From: Anaerolineaceae bacterium
GTDB taxonomy: Bacteria; Chloroflexota; Anaerolineae; Aggregatilineales; Phototrophicaceae
Direction of reading: 5' to 3'
Assembly: GCA_020634135.1 (NCBI GenBank)
Contig: JACKCG010000001.1
Coordinates: forward strand, 248,001 to 312,000
Length of the DNA: 64,000 nucleotides
Below are positions 17,801 through 26,015 of the stretch, in pieces. The translations under genes and the position numbers were made by a program. How positions within the stretch are numbered: position 1 is the stretch's first letter; the number at the start of each line of letters is the position of its first letter. A model generated the notes under the pieces. That model was given only the letters and a program-made list of their open reading frames with translations, had not been told where the DNA came from and ran no database searches.

Positions 17801-20800
17801 GTGGCATTCCGTATGCCGGGCCGTTTATCACCTTCCAGATCCCGGCTGATGCCGATACGATCAACTGGACACGCTATGCGGGACGTTCAGATAGCCAGGA
17901 CATGATGATTTGTGTGGATCGTGGTCTGGGCATTACTGGCGGTGGTCAGGGTAACTGTATTGTTGCCAACCTGCGCACCGGGGCATACAGTCGTGTGGAA
18001 GTGAATGGCACACTGACTCCGGGCGTAGACACAATCTCGACGAATCCTCTGGTCATCAGCGAATCGCTATTCCGTGAGGCCTGGACGGGTGTGGCTTCTC
18101 ACACGGTTGAAATCTTCAGCCTGACGAATCAGATTTTCAACCTGGACAAAGTTCAGATAGTGGGTAGCACGCTGCCGTTCCAGCGCGGTTTCTATGAGCA
18201 GGATGTCCCAGGTATCCACACGTTTGACAATGCCCTGAACCTGGATGCCGGTTCGTTCACGACGGTAGCTAACCGTTACACATCCGGCGGCAGTGTGTTG
18301 CAGACCCAGACCGTGGATGAAGGTATCCTGTTCCAGTTTAACGGCACGGGATTTGCGGTGAACTTCACGCTGTTTAACAAGTCCGACGCAGTAGACATCT
18401 GCTGGGTGGACGGCCTGACGACGAACGTGAACACCGTTCTCACAACCGGCACCTGCCGTACCTTCGACAATGAAAGCCGGGCGACGGTGTATCAGGCGGC
18501 ACGCTCCGTCCTGGGGCTGACGCCGGGCTACCACACGGCTGTCGTTCAGATGTTAGGTGATGATGGTATCCCGGTGGCACACAGCAGCCGTTACCTGCCA
18601 ATCACCATGCAGATTGATGCTGTGCAGGTGTTCAACACCTGGAATACGCTCAATGTACTGGATACGCCAGGTATCCGCTACGAAACCAGTTACAACAACC
18701 AGGCTACAGATAATCTCTTCCTGTACTTTGGCGATGGCTGGCGTTCGGTAGCCGGACGGGCAGCGCGGCTGTATTCTGGTGAGGATTACGACCTGATCCA
18801 GCGGGTAGTGGGCGCGGGGATTGTCTTCCGCACCAATAATGCTGACACGGTGCGATTGATCCGCAATATATCGCGGGCAAATGCGCCCCTGCTGGTCTGC
18901 ACCGCACCCCACGATGGTTCGTTCATAGTGGATATGAATCAGTACACCTGTGCAACAGTTCGCAATGATGGTGGTACGGCTTACCAGCAAATCTTCAACA
19001 TTCCACTTTCAAGCAGCGGCCCGCACGTGGTTTCGATCACGACGCTGACCAATGGCCGTTTGTATCTGGACGCGATTGAACTGGCGAACAGCGCGCCGCT
19101 TTTGCCGGGGCTGTATCCTGATACCGACCCCGGTCTGGTTTACACGCCTCTGGACGATGCTAACAATGCCTGGCGTAATATGCCGCTGGCACGTCGCTAC
19201 ATGGATAATGCGTCTATGGAATCAACGGCGGCGGGTGCGAGCGTGACGTTTAGCTGCGTGGACTGCACCGGTTTTACCCTGTTCACCCCGCTGGATCGTT
19301 ACAGAGGCCAGATGGATGTGACGGTGGTCGGTACGACCAATGGCGGCGCGGCACTGAATGTCACCAAAACCTTGACGGCCTATGATCTGAGGACACAGTA
19401 TAATGGTGCGCTTAATCTGGCCGACCTTCCAATTGGTGATTACGCCTTCACCATTGTGGAGAGCGACCCCACGACCGACAAATTCGCGGTGGACGGCGTA
19501 CTGATCTACGGTGATTACGACTCAGTCATGTCACCCGGGTTGTACGACGACGCGGCGGTTGATGCTGCCGGGCTGCCGTATCTCTCGTTTGGGCCAAACA
19601 GCACAGACTGGATCGTGTTGAGCGGCACGCGGGCGCGGGCATACATGAATCAGTCTATCCACTACAGTCGCAATACTGGGGCGCAGGTGCGGTTCAATAT
19701 CACTGGCGCGGACACGATCACACTGTTCCATACCAACAGCCGGACAACTTCGGTTGAGGTGTGCGCGACCCTGCTGACAGCAAATCCGGTTTCGGATAGT
19801 GATCGAAACTGTATGACGATCAATCCTTATGCCAATGGCGCCAGCACGACCCTTGGAAACAGTGACATCTTCCTGGCTGGACAGGGTAACTACGCGGTAA
19901 CGATCACTAACCGACTGTATCCCTACTACCTGTATCTGGATGCAGTGGGTGTGTACGACAGTACCGCGAACCTGGGCGAAGGGATTTACCAGGACAGCCA
20001 CGCCCTGTTGAGCGGCAAGTTCAGCGGGACATGGATGCCGAATACCCTGGAGTACGCGGCGACGGATCGCTATGTGAATAGCACTGGCATTGGTGATACG
20101 GGCGACTCCCTCGAATTCACCTTCGATGGTATCGGCTTCAGTATCATCCTGGCGGAAAGCACGCTGACCAGCGGTAACTATACCCTGTGTGTGGACTCCG
20201 GCGCGACGATCGGCGGTTGTGCCATCGTTAATGAAGCCGGGCCTGACCCGCTGCCGATAAGCACGGCTAAGAAGGCGATTGCGCTGACGCATGTTGGATT
20301 GGCGAATGGGACTTATACCGTCCGGCTGACCAACAATGACAGTACCAAGCCGCTCCTGGTAGATCGGGTTGATATTCTGGAACAGCCGGCGGCTGACCGG
20401 GATATTGACAACAATACGACCGGCAACATCGAGAATACTGATGCCCGTATCCTCTACTTCCCGTTTGGTAGTTTGACGCAGTTGGACAACCGGTATACTT
20501 CCGGTGGCAGCCAGCACACGGGGACGATGCAAGGCTCAGTGGTCTTCTTCGAACTGGACAGCTTCAACGGTGGCGCGGTGCAGTATGTGCGCCAGACCAG
20601 TACACGACAGGGTATGGTTAATGTATGCGTGGCAGCGTACGGTGCGGCGTGTACACCCATACAGGTTGCGAACAATACAGCGAACGCTTATCAGGCGGTG
20701 GATACGATTAGTGTCTCCGGCGGCGCGGGAACATACTGGGTGAGCATTGAGAATGCCGATGGCAAGACGATGCCGGTGGACTTTATCCGCCCGGTGGATG

Positions 20801-23619
20801 CCAACGACCCGCTGACGGCAGGCTACTATGAAGATACCTTCGCAGCAGTGAGCAACACGTTTAACTTTGATGGTTCGTTTAGTGAAACTGCCTATAGCCG
20901 CTTCTCCGGTGGCACAGCGCAGACCACAACAACGGTGGATGCCACTACACTGTTCCAGTTTGACGGCACGGGCTTCTCGGTGTTCTTCACGCTGAATGTG
21001 TATGCTGACGCGGTGAAAATCTGCTGGGCAGATGGTGCGGTGAACGAGGCCACCGCGCTGGCGGGTGAGTGCCAGACATTCGATAATGAAAGTCGTGGCA
21101 CGGTTTACCAGGCGGCGCGGACGGTGTTGGGACTGAACAGTGGGGTTCATACGGCAGTTGTACAGATGCTGGATGATGATGGCCTCCCGACGGTACATAA
21201 TGCTCGTTATCTGCCCATCACCATGCAGGTTGATGCCGTTCAGATTTACAATGACACGTTGCCGGCTAACGCGCTGGATACAGTTGGTGTTATCTACGAA
21301 ACTAGCTACAACAACCGGGTAGCAGACGGTCAGTTTAACTACTACGGTTCAACCTGGCGCTCGCTTGAAGGCCGCTATGCGCGTTACCAATCAGGCAACA
21401 ACTATGACCAGACGCGCAGCGTGGTAGGTGCGGGCGTGGTGTTCCAGACAGATAACGCCAACAATGTGACACTCTACCGGGATACGCGCCGGGGATATGC
21501 CGCTGTGCAGGCGTGCGCGATCCGGGTCTCAGACCAGGCACGGCAGTGCTTCACCATTGATAACGGAGCGGGAACCGGTTACCAACAGCCAGTGGCAATC
21601 CCGCTATTCGACACAACACCGCATATCGTGACACTGACGACGCTGGATGCCGGCATCTTCAATCTGGACGCGGTTAAACTGGTGGATACCACCGCGCCGA
21701 TGCCCGCCGGGTTCTATGAAGATACCTATCCGGGGCTAAACTACAGTGGCAGCGATTGGACGACGATCTCATTCCGCTATTACACCGATAGTCACACCGT
21801 TGAAACCCTGGCCGGCACAACCCTCACGGGTGGCAATCCGGCGGCGGGCGATGGTAGTATGATCTTCCGGTTTACCGGCACGGGCTTCGAGATCGGCACA
21901 CAGGTTGATCGGTACGGTGGTGAGGTGCAAATCTGCTACCGGTCAGGCAGCTTCAACGATCCGCTACAAATCACAGCCGCCAATGGTGCAACCTGTCACT
22001 TGTACCAGAACGAGAGTGCGCGTACCAGCTACAATGCAAGCTATATCATAGGTGGTTTGACAAGCGGAACATACTCGGTACGGGTACAGAACGTGGACGA
22101 TGGCTTTACAGCGCTGACGACTGTGCCGAATACCCTGCGCAATGTCCGTTATCCCGCTAAACTGCGGGTGGACTACGTGCAGGTGTTCGATACACTGCCG
22201 CCAACACTCACTGATGCTGGACTTTACAATGAAGATGCGGTAGATGGTGGTGGCGATGCGTATCTGCAACCTCTTCCCGCAGATCGTTGGGGTAGTATCA
22301 CGGGCCGGGCGGCACGCAGTTACAGTGGCGAGAGCTATATGACCATCATGGATACACGGGGACGCTTGAGCCGTGTTTACAGTGGCCCGGCTGTGGCACT
22401 GCGGTTGGATGTGCCTGCGGACGGCGCGACGGTTATCCTCTACACGGATTACCGCTACTCGCGGGCCTACAGCAACCAACTGCTGGTGTGTGCCGACGGT
22501 GGCACGTATGACACGCTGGACGCGCTCAACAATGATAACTGCGCGGTGTTTGACAGCCTGACAAATGCAGCCCAACTGGTGCTGAATAGCACGAATCTAC
22601 CAGCGCTGGGGAATGCCGGTGTGCATACGCTGACTTTCCGCACACTGACACCGAGCGGCTTCGTCGTGGATGGTTTCCAGGTCATTCACGGTTCACTGCT
22701 GGCACCAGGCGTTTATAACGACTTCCTGGCAAGCGCGGGCGGTGTGCTGGATACGACCGGGTCATGGACAACATACAAGTACTCCCGCGCTTATGGCGGT
22801 ACTTATGTCCACTCCAATGTCCTGGATGACAACATGACCTTCGAATTCGATGGGACGGGCTTCGCAATCATCACGCAGGTGGATACGCGCGGTGTGGATA
22901 TGCGCGTGTGTTATGCCTTAACGTCCGCCTTCGTTGCTGACGGCGTCTTCGATGGAACAGGGGCTGATACTTGTCAGCTGTTCTCGACTAATACCTACGC
23001 GACCTACTGGACGGCGCTGAATGGCAACCGCCCGAATCCGCGAGCTGGCTACCAGTATGGTTTCGACATCTACGGGCTGCCCTCCGGTCAGTATACGGCA
23101 GAAGTGCGGTTGGTTGATGATCCTCGGACTGCCGTCCAGGCGATCTATAACTACCTCAAGATTGATGCGGTGGTCATCTTTGGAGATGTCAGTGAGGGCG
23201 GTGCAGCGACACCATTGATGCCTGGGCAGCTTTACGACGATAGCGATACTATGTCGGTGGACTTTGCGCTCGGCCACAACTGGACGGCGAACAGTGCCTT
23301 CCGTTATGGCCCCTGGCGAGGCCCGTGGAACCAGACGGAGCACACTGCCCGGAATGCTGGTACGGTAATGCAGGTCTATCTCCAGGGTAATGCGCTGGTG
23401 CTCTACCAGACAGCGGATACCCGTAACAGTACGAATGTTCAGGTGTGCCTGGCGACGAATGAAGGGCCAGAGTGCAATGAGTTCAGCCAGTATACGCGGC
23501 GTACTTACTTCACGCCGGTGGTGTTCTACGGATTTGGTGATGGCAACCATACGCTCATCTTTGAGAACCGGGATCATCTGCGCGGCTTCAGTGTGGACGC
23601 GATGCAGATACTCCCATAA
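11854..23619 (+). CDS. giant secreted subtilase / beta-helix / repeat protein
   Basis: About 3,921 residues. ATG 11854 follows CGGAGGA at seven bases; TTG 11851 in the same frame is less likely. Order: Sec signal peptide (1-36, cut after VSA); Thr/Pro/Glu linker (37-130); LamG-like beta domain (about 132-308); EALLPEATE repeats (about 318-355); an I9-like prodomain region (about 365-470); peptidase S8 domain (about 490-930) with Asp517 (AVIDTGF), His548 (DHGVNVVE) and Ser850 (GTSAAAAHVAG); a DUF1565/NosD-like right-handed beta-helix (about 935-1390); Ig/cadherin-like domains (about 1393-1636); and 15 divergent tandem repeats of about 150 residues to the end (1637-3921). Each repeat has an F-x-GTGF core strand, usually one Cys pair and a closing LDAVxI strand. 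No LPXTG or other anchor is seen. Probably exported, self-activated and surface-associated; binding target unknown. Confidence 0.9.
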   Translation: MSSRRRVLLTVLSLTMLMFVLNLALPGAQFANRVSAQEATEEPTVPPAPTEAPTAIPTVVPTVAPTVAPTAVPTEVPPVEVTEEPTAEPPAEVTEEPVIPELTEEPAPVTQEPTAVPTDEPMPQPTAAPVVSLFMDDFQDGDTLGWLLTPGWVVMTEEANLFLAAATPGETAAVLDLNWEHMAVSARLRVESGDTVNILVKAAAENYTVTLDGTGQVTLSRGGVLVASGPVVEVVPLAEGEVAPPAVWRMVSIQALGNTVTVMVDGALQVSYTDETPMAAGTVAFVTGTANTGTVALDDITVQRLDAPVTTPEPEMTEEALLPEATEEALLPEATEEALLPEATEEALLPEATEEALVVQLLSEENRRKLGGALGSLTELYLNGDTEGTQAVTAAYFLKTDDAGRVSVVVWAAEGYNGQTIAPIVEAVGGVVEFVNEQSIEAYIPLGGFIALVNTIEIDVILPVSIASSTSSSTAPAGGTINAPAGSTVTEGYNVVGASAWHGAGYTGAGVKIAVIDTGFVGITAIPAAERSCLSSTSAVGGLGSSDHGVNVVEVLCDIAPGASVTMYQADTASLLASRISSAVSGGNKIILITVDLGANAGPGDGTGGGVNDAVYTAITNARNAGRLVVVSAGNNHGRYTSFQFNSGPTTIAINGVTAGDRVNVSWNDWVVSGTNDLSMVLSDGGTISLPNTARPAGGPPSYQFTVPALGACNGGTCNLTLTISTGSAGYVQVQATGTGSVGTPSGGSTSNVNTTASLGRPADAADAVTVGAVCAANDSTDGAFPPVASSSLGPIFGSGGTAPSTSNGSFPRSSVKPDLVGTSEVSTTNLPVVNGGCIANDGDGFEGTSAAAAHVAGMAALLVSSTNPNLSAFDAANAAAANELQDYLQTHAIDLPFGSGANGFDMRYGAGLTVLGNPAIDFNWATFADPTTPASTCATRSYVSLANPDSTQDGTLANPYVNPAYALAQAGANECVILLPGEYVTPLLIDNVIASGVTLQSYDAAMLTDEADSLMWVNNGYQSGGGIQLDGRTNPFTVEGFVFNNSPTEYFGGFLVVNPLAVQVVNSTNGLISGNTFTGFQEIEGASAPVLIDSSQNITVDGNVFSENDVIRGAALKITNSGGTTPILVQDNEFFSNHSSGGGTLVSDPVIRIFNSQVDVYTNRFEENDAKSVIHILNANDAYEVSFFSNLFMNNLNAGPMIHLDPNRRFRFINNTVVGQSLMNNLQYSAVIARGNPGNPGTNGDGLWDIHNNLFYNNNALLGPVQDVAGNSTCGSIDGGSDNGVRNNWVYNSGDTGGDCSLSWLGYNNILNIDPLPFTDPNSQFVGATIAPDNPYRLKGTSIGIDGGDDALVTAAGITLATAHDVLGGARLEDGNGDATPQVDIGAYEFISVKGGDVSADLTEDTASAPIAFFAEGGFPPYTYTITNSPAFFDADPNNACGGQPYLLTGPTANTFLYCPPKNFYNVGYAPGAITFDYEVRDQVGGTPGTGTITINVTPTDDPAQAAPITHKIRVEEDQTVDTTITFRMRPYVRFDDNFFFSEDNDGTNSNGADYPYTYSYVAGSATGDVGIIVGNEGAISAAVAAANGTNGVVTLYATADQTGIVTFRYTTTDDDGEPAPAVENEVTIEVIPMLPDSGVHDDTSFAFDYSDGWAPLYSEGNINNTLHQTRGLDEQADFNFVGTGFAAYMQGHRGGGYWELQVDGQSFNWDGKQVVTSNGITCRTTAVTGTAVYGHANHIYNRTTLPYVVSCTRLRADEAHTISFINRELNRYLNVDAVGILIGDNALEAGFHEVSESQLSQLFFGGWTQFTDRFASGQVAMQATSASVPDIQFNFKGSGIAVGTVLERFYDAATRTYSGTSYDICVTPSGGAGEVCQRFDNSIGYPPPTRPIYSVFRPIVGLDPALEHTARIHINNVPVNGRLVIDSITVLNVEPLGVLPLGTTEDDVFGMLVTGNGIDDTWKLDTYNRRASNSSLTSVNRGIPYAGPFITFQIPADADTINWTRYAGRSDSQDMMICVDRGLGITGGGQGNCIVANLRTGAYSRVEVNGTLTPGVDTISTNPLVISESLFREAWTGVASHTVEIFSLTNQIFNLDKVQIVGSTLPFQRGFYEQDVPGIHTFDNALNLDAGSFTTVANRYTSGGSVLQTQTVDEGILFQFNGTGFAVNFTLFNKSDAVDICWVDGLTTNVNTVLTTGTCRTFDNESRATVYQAARSVLGLTPGYHTAVVQMLGDDGIPVAHSSRYLPITMQIDAVQVFNTWNTLNVLDTPGIRYETSYNNQATDNLFLYFGDGWRSVAGRAARLYSGEDYDLIQRVVGAGIVFRTNNADTVRLIRNISRANAPLLVCTAPHDGSFIVDMNQYTCATVRNDGGTAYQQIFNIPLSSSGPHVVSITTLTNGRLYLDAIELANSAPLLPGLYPDTDPGLVYTPLDDANNAWRNMPLARRYMDNASMESTAAGASVTFSCVDCTGFTLFTPLDRYRGQMDVTVVGTTNGGAALNVTKTLTAYDLRTQYNGALNLADLPIGDYAFTIVESDPTTDKFAVDGVLIYGDYDSVMSPGLYDDAAVDAAGLPYLSFGPNSTDWIVLSGTRARAYMNQSIHYSRNTGAQVRFNITGADTITLFHTNSRTTSVEVCATLLTANPVSDSDRNCMTINPYANGASTTLGNSDIFLAGQGNYAVTITNRLYPYYLYLDAVGVYDSTANLGEGIYQDSHALLSGKFSGTWMPNTLEYAATDRYVNSTGIGDTGDSLEFTFDGIGFSIILAESTLTSGNYTLCVDSGATIGGCAIVNEAGPDPLPISTAKKAIALTHVGLANGTYTVRLTNNDSTKPLLVDRVDILEQPAADRDIDNNTTGNIENTDARILYFPFGSLTQLDNRYTSGGSQHTGTMQGSVVFFELDSFNGGAVQYVRQTSTRQGMVNVCVAAYGAACTPIQVANNTANAYQAVDTISVSGGAGTYWVSIENADGKTMPVDFIRPVDANDPLTAGYYEDTFAAVSNTFNFDGSFSETAYSRFSGGTAQTTTTVDATTLFQFDGTGFSVFFTLNVYADAVKICWADGAVNEATALAGECQTFDNESRGTVYQAARTVLGLNSGVHTAVVQMLDDDGLPTVHNARYLPITMQVDAVQIYNDTLPANALDTVGVIYETSYNNRVADGQFNYYGSTWRSLEGRYARYQSGNNYDQTRSVVGAGVVFQTDNANNVTLYRDTRRGYAAVQACAIRVSDQARQCFTIDNGAGTGYQQPVAIPLFDTTPHIVTLTTLDAGIFNLDAVKLVDTTAPMPAGFYEDTYPGLNYSGSDWTTISFRYYTDSHTVETLAGTTLTGGNPAAGDGSMIFRFTGTGFEIGTQVDRYGGEVQICYRSGSFNDPLQITAANGATCHLYQNESARTSYNASYIIGGLTSGTYSVRVQNVDDGFTALTTVPNTLRNVRYPAKLRVDYVQVFDTLPPTLTDAGLYNEDAVDGGGDAYLQPLPADRWGSITGRAARSYSGESYMTIMDTRGRLSRVYSGPAVALRLDVPADGATVILYTDYRYSRAYSNQLLVCADGGTYDTLDALNNDNCAVFDSLTNAAQLVLNSTNLPALGNAGVHTLTFRTLTPSGFVVDGFQVIHGSLLAPGVYNDFLASAGGVLDTTGSWTTYKYSRAYGGTYVHSNVLDDNMTFEFDGTGFAIITQVDTRGVDMRVCYALTSAFVADGVFDGTGADTCQLFSTNTYATYWTALNGNRPNPRAGYQYGFDIYGLPSGQYTAEVRLVDDPRTAVQAIYNYLKIDAVVIFGDVSEGGAATPLMPGQLYDDSDTMSVDFALGHNWTANSAFRYGPWRGPWNQTEHTARNAGTVMQVYLQGNALVLYQTADTRNSTNVQVCLATNEGPECNEFSQYTRRTYFTPVVFYGFGDGNHTLIFENRDHLRGFSVDAMQILP
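12808..12915 (+). repeat. 54-bp tandem repeat encoding EALLPEATE units
   Basis: Two adjacent 54-base copies (12808-12861 and 12862-12915) differ at one base. Each encodes two nine-residue units. The units inside a copy differ at several synonymous sites, so the 54-base block, not the 27-base unit, was duplicated most recently. Confidence 0.85.
16762..23616 (+). repeat. 15 divergent tandem protein repeats
   Basis: Within the giant gene, fifteen units of about 130-175 residues follow one another. The shared pattern is a start like PGxYxD, an RYxGG-type segment, F-x-F-x-GTGF, a Cys-bearing strand, YQ/GL-x-x-G-x-H/Y-T, and an end like LDAVQI. Units 4-5 (18181-19101) and 10-11 (20815-21700) are much closer to each other than to the rest. 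Confidence 0.75.
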
Positions 23620-23672
23620 GTAGTATACGCAACGGGGGCGGGTGATATGCCTGCCCCTTCCATCTATCTCAT

Positions 23673-23707
23673 AAGCCGGTCTGCCCTGCGCAGGCCGGTT
23701 TATTTTT
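23673..23707 (+). terminator. terminator after giant gene
   Basis: AAGCCGGTCTGC pairs with GCAGGCCGGTT across a short loop, followed by TATTTTT. Strong intrinsic terminator about 55 bases after the giant gene's stop. Confidence 0.85.
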
Positions 23708-23766
23708 CCATCAAACCTGCTAGAATGACCGGAAATCCGAAACCAATCAGTCGAGAAAAACTCATT

Positions 23767-24675
23767 ATGCAACTCCAAATGTTACCCGAAGTGCAGACAG
23801 CGCTTGAGGCCGGACGCCCGGTGGTGGCGCTCGAATCCACGCTAATTACACACGGTCTGCCGTATCCCACCAATGTTGAAACAGCGTTGGCGATGGAAGC
23901 GGCAGTGCGTGAGTCCGGTGCTGTCCCGGCGACGATTGCCATCCTTGATGGTGTGATTCGTGTGGGGCTTTCCCGTGATGAAATTGACTACCTGGGGCAG
24001 CTCCCTGCGGGGACAGTGCGTAAGTGCAGCCGTCGTGATTTTCCGCTGGCAGTAGGTCTGAAGCAGAATGCCGCAACGACGGTGGCCGGGACGATGATTG
24101 TCGCCCAGATGGCCGGAATCAAGGTATTCGCTACCGGTGGCATTGGCGGCGTTCACCGGGGACATCCGCACGATGTCTCTGCCGACCTGATTGAATTGGG
24201 GCGCACACCCGTTGCGGTGGTTTGCTCTGGCGCAAAGTCTATTCTTGACCTGCCGCTGACACTGGAAGTTCTGGAAACACAGGGTGTGCCGGTAATCGGG
24301 GTAGGGACGGACACGCTGCCAGCCTTCTATACCCATAGCAGTGGACTGCCGCTGGATGCCCGCGTTGAAACACCACAAGAGGCGGCCCAGGTGATTGCAG
24401 CGGCTTACATGCTCGATTTGAAGCAAGGTTTGCTCTTCACTGTGCCGGTGCCGAAAGCGGATGAACTGCCGGAGGCGACTGCCGAGGCCGCCATCAAGCA
24501 GGCTACCCGTGAGGCCGATGAGCAGGGTGTGGCCGGTAAGGATGTGACTCCGTTTGTGCTGCGGCGCGTGGCCGAAATTACTGAAGGACAGTCCAAGCGG
24601 GCGAACATCATCCTGTTAGTGAATAATGCCCGCGTCGCCGGGAAAATCGCGTCCGCGCTGGCTCATTTGTCATGA
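23767..24675 (+). CDS. psuG: pseudouridine-5'-phosphate glycosidase
   Basis: PsuG splits pseudouridine 5'-phosphate to uracil and ribose 5-phosphate in pseudouridine breakdown. About 302 residues from ATG 23767 (MQLQML); the open frame runs further upstream through the preceding terminator, and ATG 23725 is an alternative. Family signatures include ALESTLITHGLPYP, GxxPATIAILDG, RKCSRRDFP, TTVAGTMIVAQMAGIKVFATGGIGGVHRG (conserved Lys and Gly-rich loop) and SGAKSILDLPLTLE. The stop overlaps the start of the following kinase (ATGA), an operon arrangement typical of psuG with psuK. Confidence 0.95.
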   Translation: MQLQMLPEVQTALEAGRPVVALESTLITHGLPYPTNVETALAMEAAVRESGAVPATIAILDGVIRVGLSRDEIDYLGQLPAGTVRKCSRRDFPLAVGLKQNAATTVAGTMIVAQMAGIKVFATGGIGGVHRGHPHDVSADLIELGRTPVAVVCSGAKSILDLPLTLEVLETQGVPVIGVGTDTLPAFYTHSSGLPLDARVETPQEAAQVIAAAYMLDLKQGLLFTVPVPKADELPEATAEAAIKQATREADEQGVAGKDVTPFVLRRVAEITEGQSKRANIILLVNNARVAGKIASALAHLS

Positions 24676-25589
24676 CCGAGGCAGGCGACGGAGATCCCGC
24701 CCCTTTCCTGGTAGGCATCGGGGCGGTATTCATTGATGATATTGTGTTGCCAGGTGATCGGGTTTACCGGGATTATCTGGGGGGTGGGGTGATTCACGGG
24801 CTGTTGGGTGCGGCGGTATGGGGCGAGCGCCCAGGCCTGGTGGCCGTTGCCGGGCGTGACCTGCCGGAAACGGCTTTAGGGGTGCTGCGCCAAGCGTTTG
24901 ATCTGCGTGGGCTGCACCGGCTTGATCTCCCGCAGATCCGTGCCTGGCAGTATTTTGATGCCGAAGGGAATCGTTCGGAAACCTACCAGGTTAAGGTGAC
25001 GGCGCCATTTATCTTAGGTGCACAGCCCGAACACTATCCCGCTGCCTATGCAGGCAGCCAGGCCCACTATGTGCTGCAAGGCTTTGAAGGTATCCGTACC
25101 TGGCGCGAAAAGCTCGGTGGGTTCATCTTGTGGGAGCCGCTGCAACAGGTGATGCTCCCGGAGAACCGTGAGGTGATGCGGGAAACATTGCAGGGTGGGG
25201 GGATTGACCTCGTATCCCCGAACTTACTGGAAGCTTGCCTGGTCTATGGTGATTTGCCACCGGAAGAGCTGGTTACTGCCATGTTCGCGGATGGAGCGCC
25301 GATGGTCGCATTGCGGATGGGCGCGGCGGGATCGTTGATCGCCAGTAGGGAAACCGGGGAACGCCAGTTTATTGCTTCCGTGCCTGTAAATAAGGTCGTT
25401 GACCAGACTGGCGCCGGAAATGCTTACTGCGGCGCGCTTACGGCGGGTATTGGGAGGGGCAAGAGTCTGCGAGAGGCGGGTGCAATGGCAGCGGTTTCAG
25501 CGTCATATTGTATTGAGCGAGTTGGGGTCATTGCAATAGAGACTGTAATACGAGAAGAGCGCAACCACCGCTATCACCTGGTTCTTTAG
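24672..25589 (+). CDS. PfkB-family sugar/nucleoside kinase, possibly pseudouridine kinase
   Basis: A 305-residue ribokinase-like protein overlapping psuG by four bases, so coupled to it. By context it would phosphorylate pseudouridine to feed PsuG. The N-terminal Gly-rich YLGGGVIHGLLGAA and the C-terminal nucleotide-binding box fit PfkB. The catalytic box, normally DTxGAGD, reads DQTGAGN (about residues 243-249): the general-base Asp is Asn. Some PfkB relatives (for example the Mak32-type) also have Asn here, so this could be a subfamily trait, an altered mechanism or loss of kinase activity. The pseudouridine role is inferred from the neighbour only. Confidence 0.78.
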   Translation: MTEAGDGDPAPFLVGIGAVFIDDIVLPGDRVYRDYLGGGVIHGLLGAAVWGERPGLVAVAGRDLPETALGVLRQAFDLRGLHRLDLPQIRAWQYFDAEGNRSETYQVKVTAPFILGAQPEHYPAAYAGSQAHYVLQGFEGIRTWREKLGGFILWEPLQQVMLPENREVMRETLQGGGIDLVSPNLLEACLVYGDLPPEELVTAMFADGAPMVALRMGAAGSLIASRETGERQFIASVPVNKVVDQTGAGNAYCGALTAGIGRGKSLREAGAMAAVSASYCIERVGVIAIETVIREERNHRYHLVL

Positions 25590-25675
25590 CATCACGAACG
25601 CGGGTTGTCAAATGTGGTTTGTTTATTGAATTACCGCGAGCCGCCAGTGTGTGCCGGGCCTGGGGCTGTGCTATG

Positions 25676-25828
25676 TGTATGCCTGACAACGATATGCAGC
25701 GTCAGCTCATCCAGAGTGACAAAGCGCCGTTGGCAGTAGGGGCAGGTTGGGCCGTCTTGTTTTTTGCTATCCTGCTGTGTTGGAGTTTGATGCTGTGCCA
25801 CAGTGATGCTCCTGAAAGGGTAAGATAA
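25676..25828 (+). CDS. doubtful small membrane ORF
   Basis: A frame of about 50 codons starting with ATG near 25676 (MCMPDNDMQRQ) has one hydrophobic stretch (VGAGWAVLFFAILLCWSLML). There is no clear ribosome site and no recognised family. It lies in the gap after the psuG operon. Could be a small membrane protein or chance. Confidence 0.2.
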   Translation, partial: CMPDNDMQRQLIQSDKAPLAVGAGWAVLFFAILLCWSLMLCHSDAPERVR

Positions 25829-26015
25829 CTAAACACTAATTTAATTTAATTATAACAGTGAATCAAGAAAAAATGAAATAGGAAGAAGGGGTGAAAAAAG
25901 TAAAAACTACGCACAAAGAATTAGTGGATGAGATAACATTTAAATCTAGAAAGTATTGTGGGCAAGCGTGTTGAAGCCTGCTGTCTCGACAGTCTGAGCA
26001 GTAATCCATTGACCA
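25829..26015. other. AT-rich island between genes
   Basis: About 25829-25960 is strikingly A/T-rich (runs such as TTTAATTTAATTATAA and AAAAAATGAAATA) against a GC-rich background. A GTG-started 27-codon frame (25891-25974) lies in it, preceded by GGAAGAAGG. No terminator hairpin, repeat array or known RNA was recognised. It may be a promoter/protein-binding spacer or a foreign scrap. Confidence 0.4.
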
